Of a stretch of 26,611 nucleotides of DNA, positions 7,101 to 14,880 are shown one piece after another. The position numbers were made by a program, and so were the translations under genes. A model generated the notes under the pieces. That model did no database searches. It saw only the letters and a list, made by a program, of their open reading frames with translations, and was not told the origin of the DNA. Position 1 is the stretch's first letter, and each line of letters starts with the position of its first letter. The stretch lies in contig JBDNFP010000511.1 of the NCBI GenBank assembly GCA_041689775.1, positions 1 through 26,611 on the forward strand. Direction: 5' to 3'. Origin of the DNA: JBDNFP01 sp041689775. Its GTDB lineage: Bacteria; Bacteroidota; Bacteroidia; Cytophagales; Spirosomataceae.

Positions 7101-8935
7101 AGCCTGTTGATGCATTAGGTGCAATTGCTCGTTGTCGTCAACTTGTTGTCGTTGGGGATGATAAGCAACTTCCCCCAAGTAATTTTTTTTCGAAGTTAAC
7201 TTCGAATGACGGTGGTCAGGATACAGATGATGACGAAGCTGATGCAGGATTAGTAAAAGCCACCGAAATGGAGAGTGTGCTCTCGTTGGCAAAAGCCCGA
7301 GGTCTAATAGATACATTGCTTCGCTGGCATTATCGTAGTAAGCATCACTCATTAATTGCAGTATCCAATAAGCGGTATTACGAGAATAAACTATATGTTG
7401 TACCTAGTCCATGGAAGCAGAATGCTGGTCTCGGTTTAGTTTGGCGCCCAGTGAATGGTGTTTACGATCGCTCAAATACAAGAACCAATAGTATTGAAGC
7501 AAAAGCAGTTGCAGAAGCCGTTATTAATCATGCCCAAAAATATCCTAATGAAACATTAGGAGTTGCAGCATTCTCAATGTCTCAGCAGCGGGCTATTCAA
7601 GATGAAGTAGAACGCCTAAGAAGAACTCACTCAGAATGTGAAAGCTTTTTTAGTAAGTTTCCTTATGAAGGCTTTTTTATTAAAAATCTGGAAAATGTCC
7701 AAGGAGACGAACGAGATGTGATTTTTTTATCCGTAGGTTATGGTCGAGATATTCATGGAAAAATTAGTATGAATTTTGGACCACTTAATCGGCAAGGAGG
7801 AGAGCGGAGGTTGAATGTGCTTATTTCCAGGGCACGTAAACGATGTGAAGTTTTCTCTTCAATAAGCGATCAAGATATAGAAATAACGACGACTACGGAT
7901 GAAGGTGTAGCTGGCTTAAAGCAGTTTCTGCATTACACAAGGACAGGTCAGCTCAATGTTGCAGAGCAAAGTTCTCGACCCATTGGAAGTCCTTTTGAAG
8001 AGGCAGTTAAAGAAGCATTAGAAGCTAGATTTGGTTGGGAAGTACACACACAGATCGGTGAAGCAGGTTTCTTTATAGACCTTGCAATAGTAGATCCGGA
8101 GAAAAAAGGTAGATATGTGATTGGAATAGAATGTGATGGAGTAGCATATCATTCATCTCCCTCTGCTAGAGAAAGAGATCGTTTACGACAATCAATTCTT
8201 GAAAATCAAGGTTGGATTATTCACCGTCTCTGGGGGATTGATTTTTTTCGAAAAAAGGATGAAGAAGTTGATAAAATAAAAACTGCCTATGACGCTGCGT
8301 TAGAAACCCTGACGGAGAATGATCGAATTGAAATCATAGTGCCAGAAGAAGAAAACATTTTTCATTTAACTAGAAAAACTGAGGAAGAATCGTCGTTTGC
8401 GGTACCATATCAAATATATTCAACTCCTTATATTCTTAGTTCAGATCCGTACACTCTTTATGCCCCACAAATTGGAGATATCGTACATGAGATATTGAAA
8501 GTAGAATCACCGATGCATTTTGATGAGTTAACTACCCGAATGCGTGAACAGTGGGGATGGGCAAAAGCAGGGAAAAGGTTTAGAGCATTAGTAAATGAAG
8601 GTCTCATTAATCTAAAAAGGGACAATTTAATTTTACGTGATGGTAACTTTGTAACACTTAAATCATCAACGGTAGCTGTTAGGGAAAGAGGAGATGGTTC
8701 TCCCTTAGGCACAAGGAAGCCAGTAAATATCCCTCCATCTGAAATAGACTTATCTCTACTTCATATTGTTAAGTCGGCCAAGCATATATCCCGAGAAGAG
8801 GCTGCCAAGGCCGTAAGTATATTATTAGGTTTTAAAGCGATTAGCACAGAATTCCGAGGGTTAATTAACGATCAAATTAATGGCCTATTGGGTAAAAATG
8901 AGCTGTCTGAGGTAGATGGTGGCCTAACGATATAA
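4163..8935 (+). CDS. DUF4011 / SF1 helicase / Vsr-like nuclease / DUF3320 protein, putative antiphage defence
   Basis: A 1590-residue cytoplasmic multidomain protein. Residues about 14-275 are DUF4011 (RRELLDLSTRNRLI, then LYLAIGYLKW). The SF1 helicase has motif I GPPGTGKS (K356), a long helical insert of about 450-900, motif II VIDEAS (D974, E975), motif III GDDKQLPP (998-1005), motif V ENVQGDERD (1177-1185) and motif VI LNVLISRAR (1217-1225). A Vsr/DUF559-like PD-(D/E)xK nuclease follows at about 1276-1370, with E1279, D1306 and E1323-C-D1325. DUF3320-type winged-helix segments make up about 1435-1590. All key residues are present and the frame is open throughout. Proteins with this order occur in defence islands and as single-gene antiphage systems; I believe one is catalogued as Hhe, but that is from memory. 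The gene is AT-rich, stands alone between two hairpins, and differs in codon use from its neighbours, which suggests transfer. Confidence 0.9.
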   Translation: MSIDSTVSTTLIQKQLDESRRELLDLSTRNRLISIPIGSKSARLIQIFDEKSEEAYRRLVTDKKNFTFLASKGQLSSTEGKSESSDETLDDDSEQLVDLIQPDDEADPLTGKAKRHIDSRLQTRLSPELLHRRLFDLHNEARTIIEEQGVNILYLAIGYLKWIDTSNNKTERFAPLLLIPVDLIRQSVSDRFAIKWREEDLQDNLSLAEKLSIEFGVTLPLISSEENDSFDLDGFFKRVRETIAPIPGWSVEVDSMCIGFFSFAKFLMYKDLDSASWPELNSPTQHSLIRRLLRPDVESYNGEGLNQWTGKEKLDELLPVVRLDHVVDADSSQTIAIELVREGRNLVIQGPPGTGKSQTITNIIATAVLDGKKVLFVAEKLAALEVVKLRLEKEGLGVLCLELHSNKAKKSAVANELKLTWELGCPSAEGLSGLNDSLSSQRNNLNDHANKLHHSNQKGQSAFDHLSSLTYYGLPQGDETGISFQNAEYWDSLKIAEQELVIKDLVTRMEVVGDVLTHPWRGVYLTHYTGLERQSIQEVITRLINNLEEQVQVTNGIADALNTELGDLTMNKVGYFQVLGELAIDRPISKLDTINSHVWDDAPKAIVTLSKTKQRFEEISNKLNDQVLPGIWKKDWSFCNQQLGTSGQRWYKFLLSDYKAAMKQMASDIKIPLPSTYEQKVELVNEVLEGQQAFEVLQSKSALGQQAFGGLWEEENIGQLLVNTAEWIDRMVSTGLADLKRENFLKADIDQITNTVTRLDILIADYQKDWQWLEKALLVSTKAYFDEDLFMVNISDWRQVLVSCRDSLDKISDWVSLRYEFQKGLSSKVSPLIELLEKGKVLPQDALPAFRRTLAYQQLGSIFQKEPDLASFNGEIHNQKVTAFKHTDLQRLNLAKVNVLTKHYQHIPAKLPAGAVGTLLGEVNKQRSHRPIRQLISQAGLVIQDIKPVFMMSPLSVAQFLEPGKIEFDLLVIDEASQVKPVDALGAIARCRQLVVVGDDKQLPPSNFFSKLTSNDGGQDTDDDEADAGLVKATEMESVLSLAKARGLIDTLLRWHYRSKHHSLIAVSNKRYYENKLYVVPSPWKQNAGLGLVWRPVNGVYDRSNTRTNSIEAKAVAEAVINHAQKYPNETLGVAAFSMSQQRAIQDEVERLRRTHSECESFFSKFPYEGFFIKNLENVQGDERDVIFLSVGYGRDIHGKISMNFGPLNRQGGERRLNVLISRARKRCEVFSSISDQDIEITTTTDEGVAGLKQFLHYTRTGQLNVAEQSSRPIGSPFEEAVKEALEARFGWEVHTQIGEAGFFIDLAIVDPEKKGRYVIGIECDGVAYHSSPSARERDRLRQSILENQGWIIHRLWGIDFFRKKDEEVDKIKTAYDAALETLTENDRIEIIVPEEENIFHLTRKTEEESSFAVPYQIYSTPYILSSDPYTLYAPQIGDIVHEILKVESPMHFDELTTRMREQWGWAKAGKRFRALVNEGLINLKRDNLILRDGNFVTLKSSTVAVRERGDGSPLGTRKPVNIPPSEIDLSLLHIVKSAKHISREEAAKAVSILLGFKAISTEFRGLINDQINGLLGKNELSEVDGGLTI

Positions 8936-8949
8936 TACTTTGAAATTGA

Positions 8950-8997
8950 TTTTTATCTGTGGCTAATGTAAGCGCTTACGTTAGCCATAGATAAAAA
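8950..8997. terminator. bidirectional 24-bp hairpin terminator
   Basis: Arms 8950-8973 and 8974-8997 are complementary over 24 bp with two G-T wobbles and a central AAGCGCTT. The stem runs out in T residues on one side and A residues on the other. It separates the convergent helicase gene (stop at 8935) and M20 peptidase gene (stop at 9003), and can terminate both. Confidence 0.85.
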
Positions 8998-9002
8998 TTA
9001 AC

Positions 9003-10538
9003 CTACCGCATCCGCATCACAGCGCTCATAGTTTCCAATCCTTCAAACAGGTTCTTCAACCGGATGTTCTCGTTTTCGGCGTGCTGATTGTTGTCGTGGT
9101 TGGCGATGGGTACCGTTACGGTTTTAGCATTGAGGTACTGCTCGAATAGGTACAGCGGTAAGCTCCCCCCGGAGGTCGGTTGTAGGATCAGCGGGTCGGT
9201 AATCGTAGTTTGTACGGCCTTAATTACCTTTTGAGCAATGGGCAGGTCCATGGAAGTACGCTGGGCATTGTAGCCATCGTTACCGGGAAGTACCTTGGCA
9301 ATTTTAGCGTACATAGCGCGTTCGGCATCGGTGGGTTCGTGGTCAATGACGTGGTAGCCCTGCGATTTGACGTGATCCACTACCTTTTGTTGTTGGCGTT
9401 GCCAGTCGTTGCCCAACACCAGCCGTAGGTCGAGTACGGCAGTAGCGTAGGTAGGTATCTGGTTGGAGGCCATTTTGCCTACGTTACCACTTTGCATTCC
9501 GTTGATATTTAAGGAAGGTAAGCTGATAGCCTCGTTCAAAAGCGACCCCGGCATTTCCGCGGCACTAATTCCAAGTTCGTTTTTCATTTGCGCCTCCACG
9601 GAGGGCACTTCCTGCATGGCTTGCTTCTCGGAAGCACTCAGCGGAATGACATCATCATAAAAATCCTTCACGGTCACCTTGCCACCCTCATCTTTCATGG
9701 AAGCCAGTAGTTCGGCGAGCATCAGGGCGGGGTTTGGGGCCCAGTTGCCATAATGTCCACTGTGCAACGGGCGTTTGGGGCCGTACACGGTGAGGTCGAT
9801 GTGGGCGTCGCCGCGTACGCCAAACACAATCTGCTTTTTACCCGACTGATGCACCGGGCCGTCGCAGATAATCCAGAGGTCTGATTGCAGCATCGAGGCG
9901 TGCTTTTCCAGAATTTCGTTCAAGTGGGGCGAGCCGGCCTCCTCTTCGCCTTCGAAAAAGAATTTCAGATTGGAAGTAGGTACCAAGCTACTTTTGGTGA
10001 GAGCTTGATACGCATTGATAATCGTGTATACACCAGCTTTGTCATCCGAAGCAGAACGAGCATAAATGCGCCATTCGGGCTTATATTTTCCGTCGGTGGG
10101 CAGGTCTATTGGGCTGCCGTTTTTATCGAGCGCACCCGTATACAGTTGCGGTCGGAACGGGTCGAGACCCTTGGTCCACTGGGCCGGATTAACGGGTTGG
10201 CCGTCGTAGTGAGCGTAAAAAATCAGGGTTTGGGTAGCGCCGGGCACCATCACTTCACCGTACACCGCCGGAGGAGTACCCACGGTGGAAGCTTGCAGGA
10301 GCTGGACGTTTTTGATACCGCGCTTGCTCATCATATCCATAATGAAGGCCGCGTTCTTTTTAATGTTTGCAGTGTCGCGGGCTACGTTGGGTATAGATAG
10401 GAAGGTGGAAAACTCACGCACAATCTTGTCGGCATTTTGGACTCCGTATTTTCGGATAGTCAGTACTTCCGGCGACTGAGCGGATATAAATTGACTAATC
10501 AGACAGCAGGATAAAAATAAGAGTAAAAGCTTTTTCAT
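9003..10538 (-). CDS. exported M20-family metallopeptidase (dipeptidase-like)
   Basis: A 511-residue zinc-dependent hydrolase of the M20/M25/M40 family, which cleaves dipeptides or N-acyl amino acids. Residues 1-20 are a signal peptide (LLLLFLSCCLISQFISAQ). Metal-site motifs are in order: YAHYDGQP (H110, D112), SASDDKAG (D165), FEGEEEAGS (E198, E199) and a C-terminal NHDNNQHAENEN supplying the last histidine. A dimerisation (lid) domain with RPLHSGHYGNW lies between. The catalytic set looks complete and the length fits exported bacterial members. It is 42 nt downstream of the broken Nif3-family gene on the same strand and is probably the last gene of that unit. It converges on the helicase gene across a bidirectional hairpin. 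The exact substrate is unknown; a role in peptide scavenging is inferred. Confidence 0.9.
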   Translation of the reverse strand: MKKLLLLFLSCCLISQFISAQSPEVLTIRKYGVQNADKIVREFSTFLSIPNVARDTANIKKNAAFIMDMMSKRGIKNVQLLQASTVGTPPAVYGEVMVPGATQTLIFYAHYDGQPVNPAQWTKGLDPFRPQLYTGALDKNGSPIDLPTDGKYKPEWRIYARSASDDKAGVYTIINAYQALTKSSLVPTSNLKFFFEGEEEAGSPHLNEILEKHASMLQSDLWIICDGPVHQSGKKQIVFGVRGDAHIDLTVYGPKRPLHSGHYGNWAPNPALMLAELLASMKDEGGKVTVKDFYDDVIPLSASEKQAMQEVPSVEAQMKNELGISAAEMPGSLLNEAISLPSLNINGMQSGNVGKMASNQIPTYATAVLDLRLVLGNDWQRQQQKVVDHVKSQGYHVIDHEPTDAERAMYAKIAKVLPGNDGYNAQRTSMDLPIAQKVIKAVQTTITDPLILQPTSGGSLPLYLFEQYLNAKTVTVPIANHDNNQHAENENIRLKNLFEGLETMSAVMRMR

Positions 10539-10580
10539 GGGGTAAAGTTAAGGGTAAGAAAATGGATTAGGGTGATGATT

Positions 10581-11476
10581 TTACATCCAAGTGAACGGAT
10601 CATTCGAAGGAATGTGGGTAATTTTAATTTTGGGTAGTTTGGGTTGCAACCAATCCACAAAGTACTCCATCCCCGGTTCTTCGCTGAGGGAATGTCCCAG
10701 TATAATGAGGGATATATCTCTACCCAACAAGCGGGCATCGCGGATATACTCGGCGGTTTCCCATTCGGAGACTTCTCCCACAATCAGTACATCCGGTTTT
10801 TCGCGTTCGACGATACCTATTTGTCTGGGGCCACCCCACGCACCCGGCAGCAGGGCCACCCGGGTACAGCTTCGTTCAGGATCGCCGATGACTCGCAGGT
10901 GCGCAATACCGAGCGTTGATTTGAGGTACCGTACCAGCTCTTTCAGAGAAACTGACGGAATGGTATGTACCACTTCCCCGGCTTTGTAATAGGGGAGCCA
11001 GTTCGCTTTTTTGGCTACCCCGTAGCTGACCGTATCGGGGGTTAGCCGGTGGATGTAGTGATGAAATCGCCAGATGGTAATACCGTGCTTGGCCAACAGT
11101 TGCTGCTTCTCTTTGACCACTGAATTATTTTCCACCCAATCGGGGTTATCCAGATGATTGTAAAACGTAGGTTCGTGGGCAATGATAAAGTTGGCGTTGA
11201 GGGAGCGGCCTCTTCGATCACCGTGATCGTCGGAAACATGGTGGTAACGATGCCACTAACTACCTGATCACTACTCCCCGATTTGAGGGTATCAACGGTT
11301 TCTTTCAGTAACAAAAGCTTTCCTTCTTTCAGAATAAAGTCAATAATCTGCTGTACGGTCATGGTCTTAGTGGAAGCCAGCGAAGACAATGAACTCAGTC
11401 CGGCTACGGTAAGCAGGGAGGCGGCCTGAGTAGTTTGGGCTATGAAGTCCCGGCGGGTAAAGTCATTATTTTTCAC
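10581..11476 (-). pseudogene. Nif3-like dinuclear metal-centre protein with Tat-type signal, frameshifted
   Basis: Two overlapping minus-strand frames make one Nif3 (DUF34) protein of about 298 residues. The 5' part (11476 to about 11205) encodes a twin-arginine-like leader TRRDFIAQTTQAASLL, then MTVQQIIDFILKEGK and VSGIVTTMFPTITVIEEAA. The 3' part resumes in another frame with NANFIIAHEPTFYNHLDNP and runs to the stop at 10581, including the C-terminal GHSLSEEPGMEYFV. The metal-ligand motifs HEP and GHSLSEE are present, but in the second frame. The break is near 11204-11207, inside GGGAGCGGCC, and fits loss of one base. It is either a real inactivating mutation or a sequencing error. The start at 11476 gives the export signal. 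The gene follows the MscS-type gene by 36 nt. Biochemical function of this family is poorly defined. Confidence 0.8.
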
Positions 11477-11512
11477 AGGGATCAGAGTAGTCTAGAGTAT
11501 GATGAAATGTAT

Positions 11513-13378
11513 TCACTTGGTAATGTTCACGTTGAAACGTGGCACTTGGTAGTCCTTGTCGAGGTAGTTGGCCGGTATAGTACTCATGTTGCCATCACGC
11601 GCAGCGCGGTAGTGCGGCGATAGAATCTCAATGCCTGACTCGTTGCAGCAGTCCTGGATATTCTGGTGTAGCTGCGAATACATTACGGCCTGCTTGTTAG
11701 GCTCCCGGGTGTAGGCATTGATCTGGTAGGCTACGTAGAAGTCTTCCAGACTGGTCTGCAACACAAAGGGTTGGGGGTCTTTCAGTACCATATCGGTTCG
11801 GTCGGCGGCGTCGAGTAAGGCCTGATGCACCTGCTTCCAGGGTACATCGTAGCCAATCGTAATGGTCGTATGCAGGATCAACCCTTTTTCAACAGCATCA
11901 CTGCAATAGTTGATGGTGTGGCTGCTCATCACCGTAGAGTTCGGGATAGAAATGATCTCGTTTTTGATGGTCCGGATGCGAGTTACCAGTAAAGATTTTT
12001 CGATTACGTCGCCCGTCACTTCCCCGATCTTGACCCGATCCCCGATTTTAAAAAGACGCATATAAGTAAGTACCAGTCCGGCGATAATATTAGAAAGTGA
12101 GCCCGCCGATCCAAAGGTGAATAAGAAACCCAGGAATACAGAAATGCCTTGGAAAACGGGTGAGTCGCTACCGGGTAAGTAAGGGAAAATGACCACCAGC
12201 ATAAAGGAAAACGTGATAATTCGAACGATTTGGTAGGTTGGGTTGGCCCAGTCGGGATAAAAGCCGGATAGGCTTATGTGGCCGTTCGCGATCTCAGTTT
12301 TCAAGAAGCGCACCCCTTTTAAGAAATACGTAAATATTGTCACGATGACGATGATCGTGATCAGGTTAGGCAGGTAATTCCACAAGCCCAGCGCCATTTT
12401 TTTGACCGGGTTGAGGATGTAGCCAAAAAGTGTTTCGGCTAGGTTTTTTGTCCAGGGAAAGATGCCAAAAAGAACCGGGAGTGCAATGTAAACGAGCAAT
12501 GCGATCAATAGCCACTTAATGGTAGTATTGACATTTAGAAAGACGTTGATCTGCTGCTTGGCATTGAATAAGGTGGAGTTACGGATTTTAATTCCGTGAA
12601 TTCGCTTTCCTTCTTGGGCTTCAATTTCCTTTGCCGTCCAGCGGAAGAGTTTATTCAGGTTAAATATAAAAATAATCGCGGCCAGGAGTACCAGAAGTGC
12701 CAGGCTGATTTCCCCGGCGAGGGTGGAAAAGCTGGTTTCTTTTAGGTAGGTTTCGGTGGCTTTACCAATGATCTGCTGGTAGTTTTGGGCCAGATCCATT
12801 TTGATGGTATTATTCCAGATCGCATCGTTTTCCGAGATACTCATCACGATGCTTTCGTTGTACACAATATCAATGGTAGTTTCAGCTTCTACTACCCGCA
12901 ACTGTTCAGTTTTGAAGGTTAAGTCATCTTTCAGTTTTTCGATACGACCACTAATCGCATCGGCTCGATCTTTGGCCGAGAAACTCCCCAGCTTGCTGTA
13001 TATCAGAAAAAGGGTATCACTAAAAAAGCCGCTTACGGGATAGGCCTTGACGGTCCGACGGAGCGAATCAATCTGGGCTTTTTTCTGGGTAACACGCTGG
13101 ATTTCCTTATTGCTCAGGTCCTGTAATTTTTGTTGTAACTCTTCCTTTTTGAGGTTATCCGTAGTTCTCAGGGAGTTGAGCTGAGCTTGTAGTTCCTCTC
13201 TTCTCAGCGAATCTTGGAGCCGCCGCTCCTCAATAGTGGCAATTTTCTTGTTATAGTTTTGTAAAATGAGACTACTCAACGAGTCATTTTTTTGACTTAG
13301 GGTGTCAGTCTGAGCCCCAATTCCCTTGGCTACCAGCGTGAAGACTATCAGAAGGATGAGTTTTATTTTGCTGTGCAT
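11513..13378 (-). CDS. MscS-family mechanosensitive ion channel with periplasmic coiled coil
   Basis: A 621-residue inner-membrane channel that would release solutes on hypo-osmotic stress. Residues 1-22 are a signal peptide (LILLIVFTLVAKGIGAQ). Residues about 40-110 are a charged coiled coil (IEERRLQDSLRREELQAQL) exposed to the periplasm. Hydrophobic segments lie near 213-237, 285-310, 335-360, 385-405 and 415-440. The last runs into the pore-lining helix GSAGSLSNIIAGLVLTYM and the beta domain KIGDRVKIGEVTGDVIEK, which are hallmarks of MscS. A cytoplasmic alpha/beta domain follows. It is about twice the size of E. coli MscS, like other extended-N-terminus members. It is probably the first gene of a minus-strand unit with Nif3 and M20. 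A strong hairpin at 13504-13544 separates it from crtZ upstream. Confidence 0.9.
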   Translation of the reverse strand: MHSKIKLILLIVFTLVAKGIGAQTDTLSQKNDSLSSLILQNYNKKIATIEERRLQDSLRREELQAQLNSLRTTDNLKKEELQQKLQDLSNKEIQRVTQKKAQIDSLRRTVKAYPVSGFFSDTLFLIYSKLGSFSAKDRADAISGRIEKLKDDLTFKTEQLRVVEAETTIDIVYNESIVMSISENDAIWNNTIKMDLAQNYQQIIGKATETYLKETSFSTLAGEISLALLVLLAAIIFIFNLNKLFRWTAKEIEAQEGKRIHGIKIRNSTLFNAKQQINVFLNVNTTIKWLLIALLVYIALPVLFGIFPWTKNLAETLFGYILNPVKKMALGLWNYLPNLITIIVIVTIFTYFLKGVRFLKTEIANGHISLSGFYPDWANPTYQIVRIITFSFMLVVIFPYLPGSDSPVFQGISVFLGFLFTFGSAGSLSNIIAGLVLTYMRLFKIGDRVKIGEVTGDVIEKSLLVTRIRTIKNEIISIPNSTVMSSHTINYCSDAVEKGLILHTTITIGYDVPWKQVHQALLDAADRTDMVLKDPQPFVLQTSLEDFYVAYQINAYTREPNKQAVMYSQLHQNIQDCCNESGIEILSPHYRAARDGNMSTIPANYLDKDYQVPRFNVNITK

Positions 13379-13503
13379 ACAGGTCGATACAGGTTTTTAG
13401 CCTCTAAAATTTCACAAAAGGGATGGGAGTTCAATATACTATTTAAAAATAAATACTGCTGAGAGGAAAATTCGTAAAGAAAGAAGCGAGTAGGTAGGGC
13501 CGA

Positions 13504-13544
13504 ACGCATCAACTGCCAACCTTGTAGGCTGGCAGTTGATGCGT
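13504..13544. terminator. 15-bp inverted repeat between crtZ and the MscS gene
   Basis: Arms 13504-13518 and 13530-13544 pair perfectly. Inside, CCT/AGG can add three more pairs around a TGT loop. It lies just downstream of crtZ on the minus strand, so termination is the simplest reading. Neither side carries a T-run, so it could instead be a protein site. Confidence 0.55.
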
Positions 13545-13576
13545 AACGTGGTACGTAATAAACAACGGATAGCCGG

Positions 13577-14047
13577 CTACTGAGCAACTTTATTTATTGG
13601 TTTGGTTTCGTATTTTTTTGGAGCATATAAAAATCCAAAAGCTTCGGCGCCTTCTCGTTCGTGCACTTTGTGGTGCACATAGTGAGCCTTCATAATGCGC
13701 TTCATGTAGTTGGAGCGGGGCGTAAACTTGATCTTAATTCGCCGGTGTACGATTACATCGTGAAAGAGAAAATAAGCGATTCCGTACAGCGAAATACCCA
13801 GGCCAATCCAGAGCATAAAACCCAGGGAGGGTACCTCTGAGCCTATGATAATGAGGGCAGTAGCCGAGATACCGAAGATGATACCAAACCAATCGTTACG
13901 CTCCCACCAATGCTTGTGGTGCACGTGGTGCGACTCGTGCCACTGCCACATAATACCGTGCATGATATATTTGTGCGTAAACCAAGCGAAGCCTTCCATG
14001 AAAACGAAAGTGCCCAGCATGAGTAAAATGTTCATTAATAAATTCAT
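13577..14047 (-). CDS. crtZ: beta-carotene hydroxylase (CrtZ-type, fatty acid hydroxylase superfamily)
   Basis: A 156-residue membrane di-iron hydroxylase that adds 3-hydroxyl groups to beta-ionone rings, for example beta-carotene to zeaxanthin, at the inner membrane. All four histidine motifs are visible: H25-x4-H30, H37-x2-HH41, H96-x4-H101 and H122-x2-HH126, spaced as in CrtZ. Hydrophobic helices lie at about 3-22, 53-70 and 76-98. The length and the HESHHVHHKHWWERND signature are typical of Bacteroidota CrtZ. No other carotenoid gene is in the window, so the rest of the pathway must lie elsewhere. It is divergent from an AlbA_2-domain gene. A sterol or fatty-acid hydroxylase is the alternative, but the histidine spacing favours CrtZ. 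Confidence 0.88.
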   Translation of the reverse strand: MNLLMNILLMLGTFVFMEGFAWFTHKYIMHGIMWQWHESHHVHHKHWWERNDWFGIIFGISATALIIIGSEVPSLGFMLWIGLGISLYGIAYFLFHDVIVHRRIKIKFTPRSNYMKRIMKAHYVHHKVHEREGAEAFGFLYAPKKYETKPINKVAQ

Positions 14048-14109
14048 ACGATCAATAGAGAAAATTCAAAAGATATTGTGAAAGCATTTTTGTATACAAG
14101 GTTCACAAA

Positions 14110-14192
14110 AAAACGTTTTATGGGGGTAAATTGTTAACAAAAAATTGATTCCTGATTTTTTAGGAATGTTAAAAGTGTTTTTTTATAAAACA
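14110..14192. promoter_or_regulatory. divergent crtZ / AlbA_2 control region with several short palindromes
   Basis: The 171-base divergent space contains a perfect AAAACGTTTT palindrome (14110-14119). It also holds ATTCCT...AGGAAT, nested within TTAAC...GTTAA, and TGTTTT-n5-AAAACA (14176-14192). The last two could form hairpins or operator sites. I see no clear TAnnTTTG box on either strand. The region is AT-rich, so short palindromes are expected by chance and support is weak. Confidence 0.3.
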
Positions 14193-14218
14193 ATCTTCGA
14201 TTTAATTCGGACCGATTG

Positions 14219-14860
14219 ATGAATCTACGAACTTTAAAAGAACTGGTCAGGCAAGGCGAGGGTGATACACTGGAATTTAAGTTAAAATCCAACCACCCCG
14301 AACGCATCATCCGCGAAGTGGTAGCTTTTGCCAATTCAGGAGGAGGAAAACTATTGATTGGAATCGGTGACGATAAAACAATCAAAGGCCTGAAATACGC
14401 AGACGAAGACGAATATATCATCGAGCGGGCAATTGAAAAATATTGTGTACCCTCGATTTCTTACCGGACCGAACGAGTAACCGTTGCTGGCGAACGAGAC
14501 GTCCTGATCTTTCATATCAATCGGAGTACCGAGAAACCCCACTCTGTACTTGATGCCTTCGGCAAAAAGAAATCGTATGTGCGGGTGAAAGACAAATCGG
14601 TGCAGGCTAGCTACGAAATGCGTCAGATTATGAAACGGGCGCGCCCCAATCGCGACGTACGGTTTAACTACGGTGAAAAAGAAAAGCAACTCATGCAACT
14701 GCTGGATGAGCAGCAAAGTGTTACCGTAGACTCCTACGCTACCAAAGTAGGTATTCCTCGTAATCTTGCCTCCCGTACCTTAGTCATGCTGGTACTAGCA
14801 AACGTACTGGAAGTACACCCCGACGAGATGGTAGATCGCTTTACCGTTGCCATGGTGTGA
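14219..14860 (+). CDS. AlbA_2 (Schlafen-type) domain protein with C-terminal winged helix
   Basis: A 213-residue protein. Residues about 12-125 are an AlbA_2 domain with its characteristic strings GDTLEFK, VVAFANSGGGKLLIGIGDD and SYVRVKDKS. Residues about 140-213 look like a small winged helix (EKEKQLMQLLDEQQSVTVDSY onward). Such proteins are usually annotated as putative DNA-binding or ATP-binding transcriptional regulators; direct biochemistry is scarce. I prefer the ATG at 14219 over an in-frame TTG one codon upstream. The gene is divergent from crtZ and might regulate it. Its stop lies 7 nt from the convergent TolC gene's stop. Confidence 0.82.
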   Translation: MNLRTLKELVRQGEGDTLEFKLKSNHPERIIREVVAFANSGGGKLLIGIGDDKTIKGLKYADEDEYIIERAIEKYCVPSISYRTERVTVAGERDVLIFHINRSTEKPHSVLDAFGKKKSYVRVKDKSVQASYEMRQIMKRARPNRDVRFNYGEKEKQLMQLLDEQQSVTVDSYATKVGIPRNLASRTLVMLVLANVLEVHPDEMVDRFTVAMV

Positions 14861-14880
14861 CGTTGCTTTACAACACACCA
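14853..14880. terminator. small hairpin at the convergent AlbA_2 / TolC junction
   Basis: TGGTGTG near 14853 pairs with CACACCA (14874-14880), and TTG with CAA next to a CTTTA loop, leaving a 3-nt bulge. It overlaps both stop codons in the 7-nt space between convergent genes. There is no T-run, so termination is only a suggestion. Confidence 0.35.

Noticed and set aside
9885..10400. Long plus-strand frame (171 codons) over the M20 peptidase gene
   Set aside because: The minus strand carries all M20 catalytic motifs here; the plus frame has no family resemblance.
11042..11204. Continuation of the Nif3 5' frame past the break
   Set aside because: After VIEEAA this frame reads unrelated residues, while Nif3 homology continues in the other frame; the tail is an artefact of the frameshift.
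14216..14218. TTG start one codon before the AlbA_2 gene's ATG
   Set aside because: The ATG directly follows and is the better start; the TTG adds nothing.
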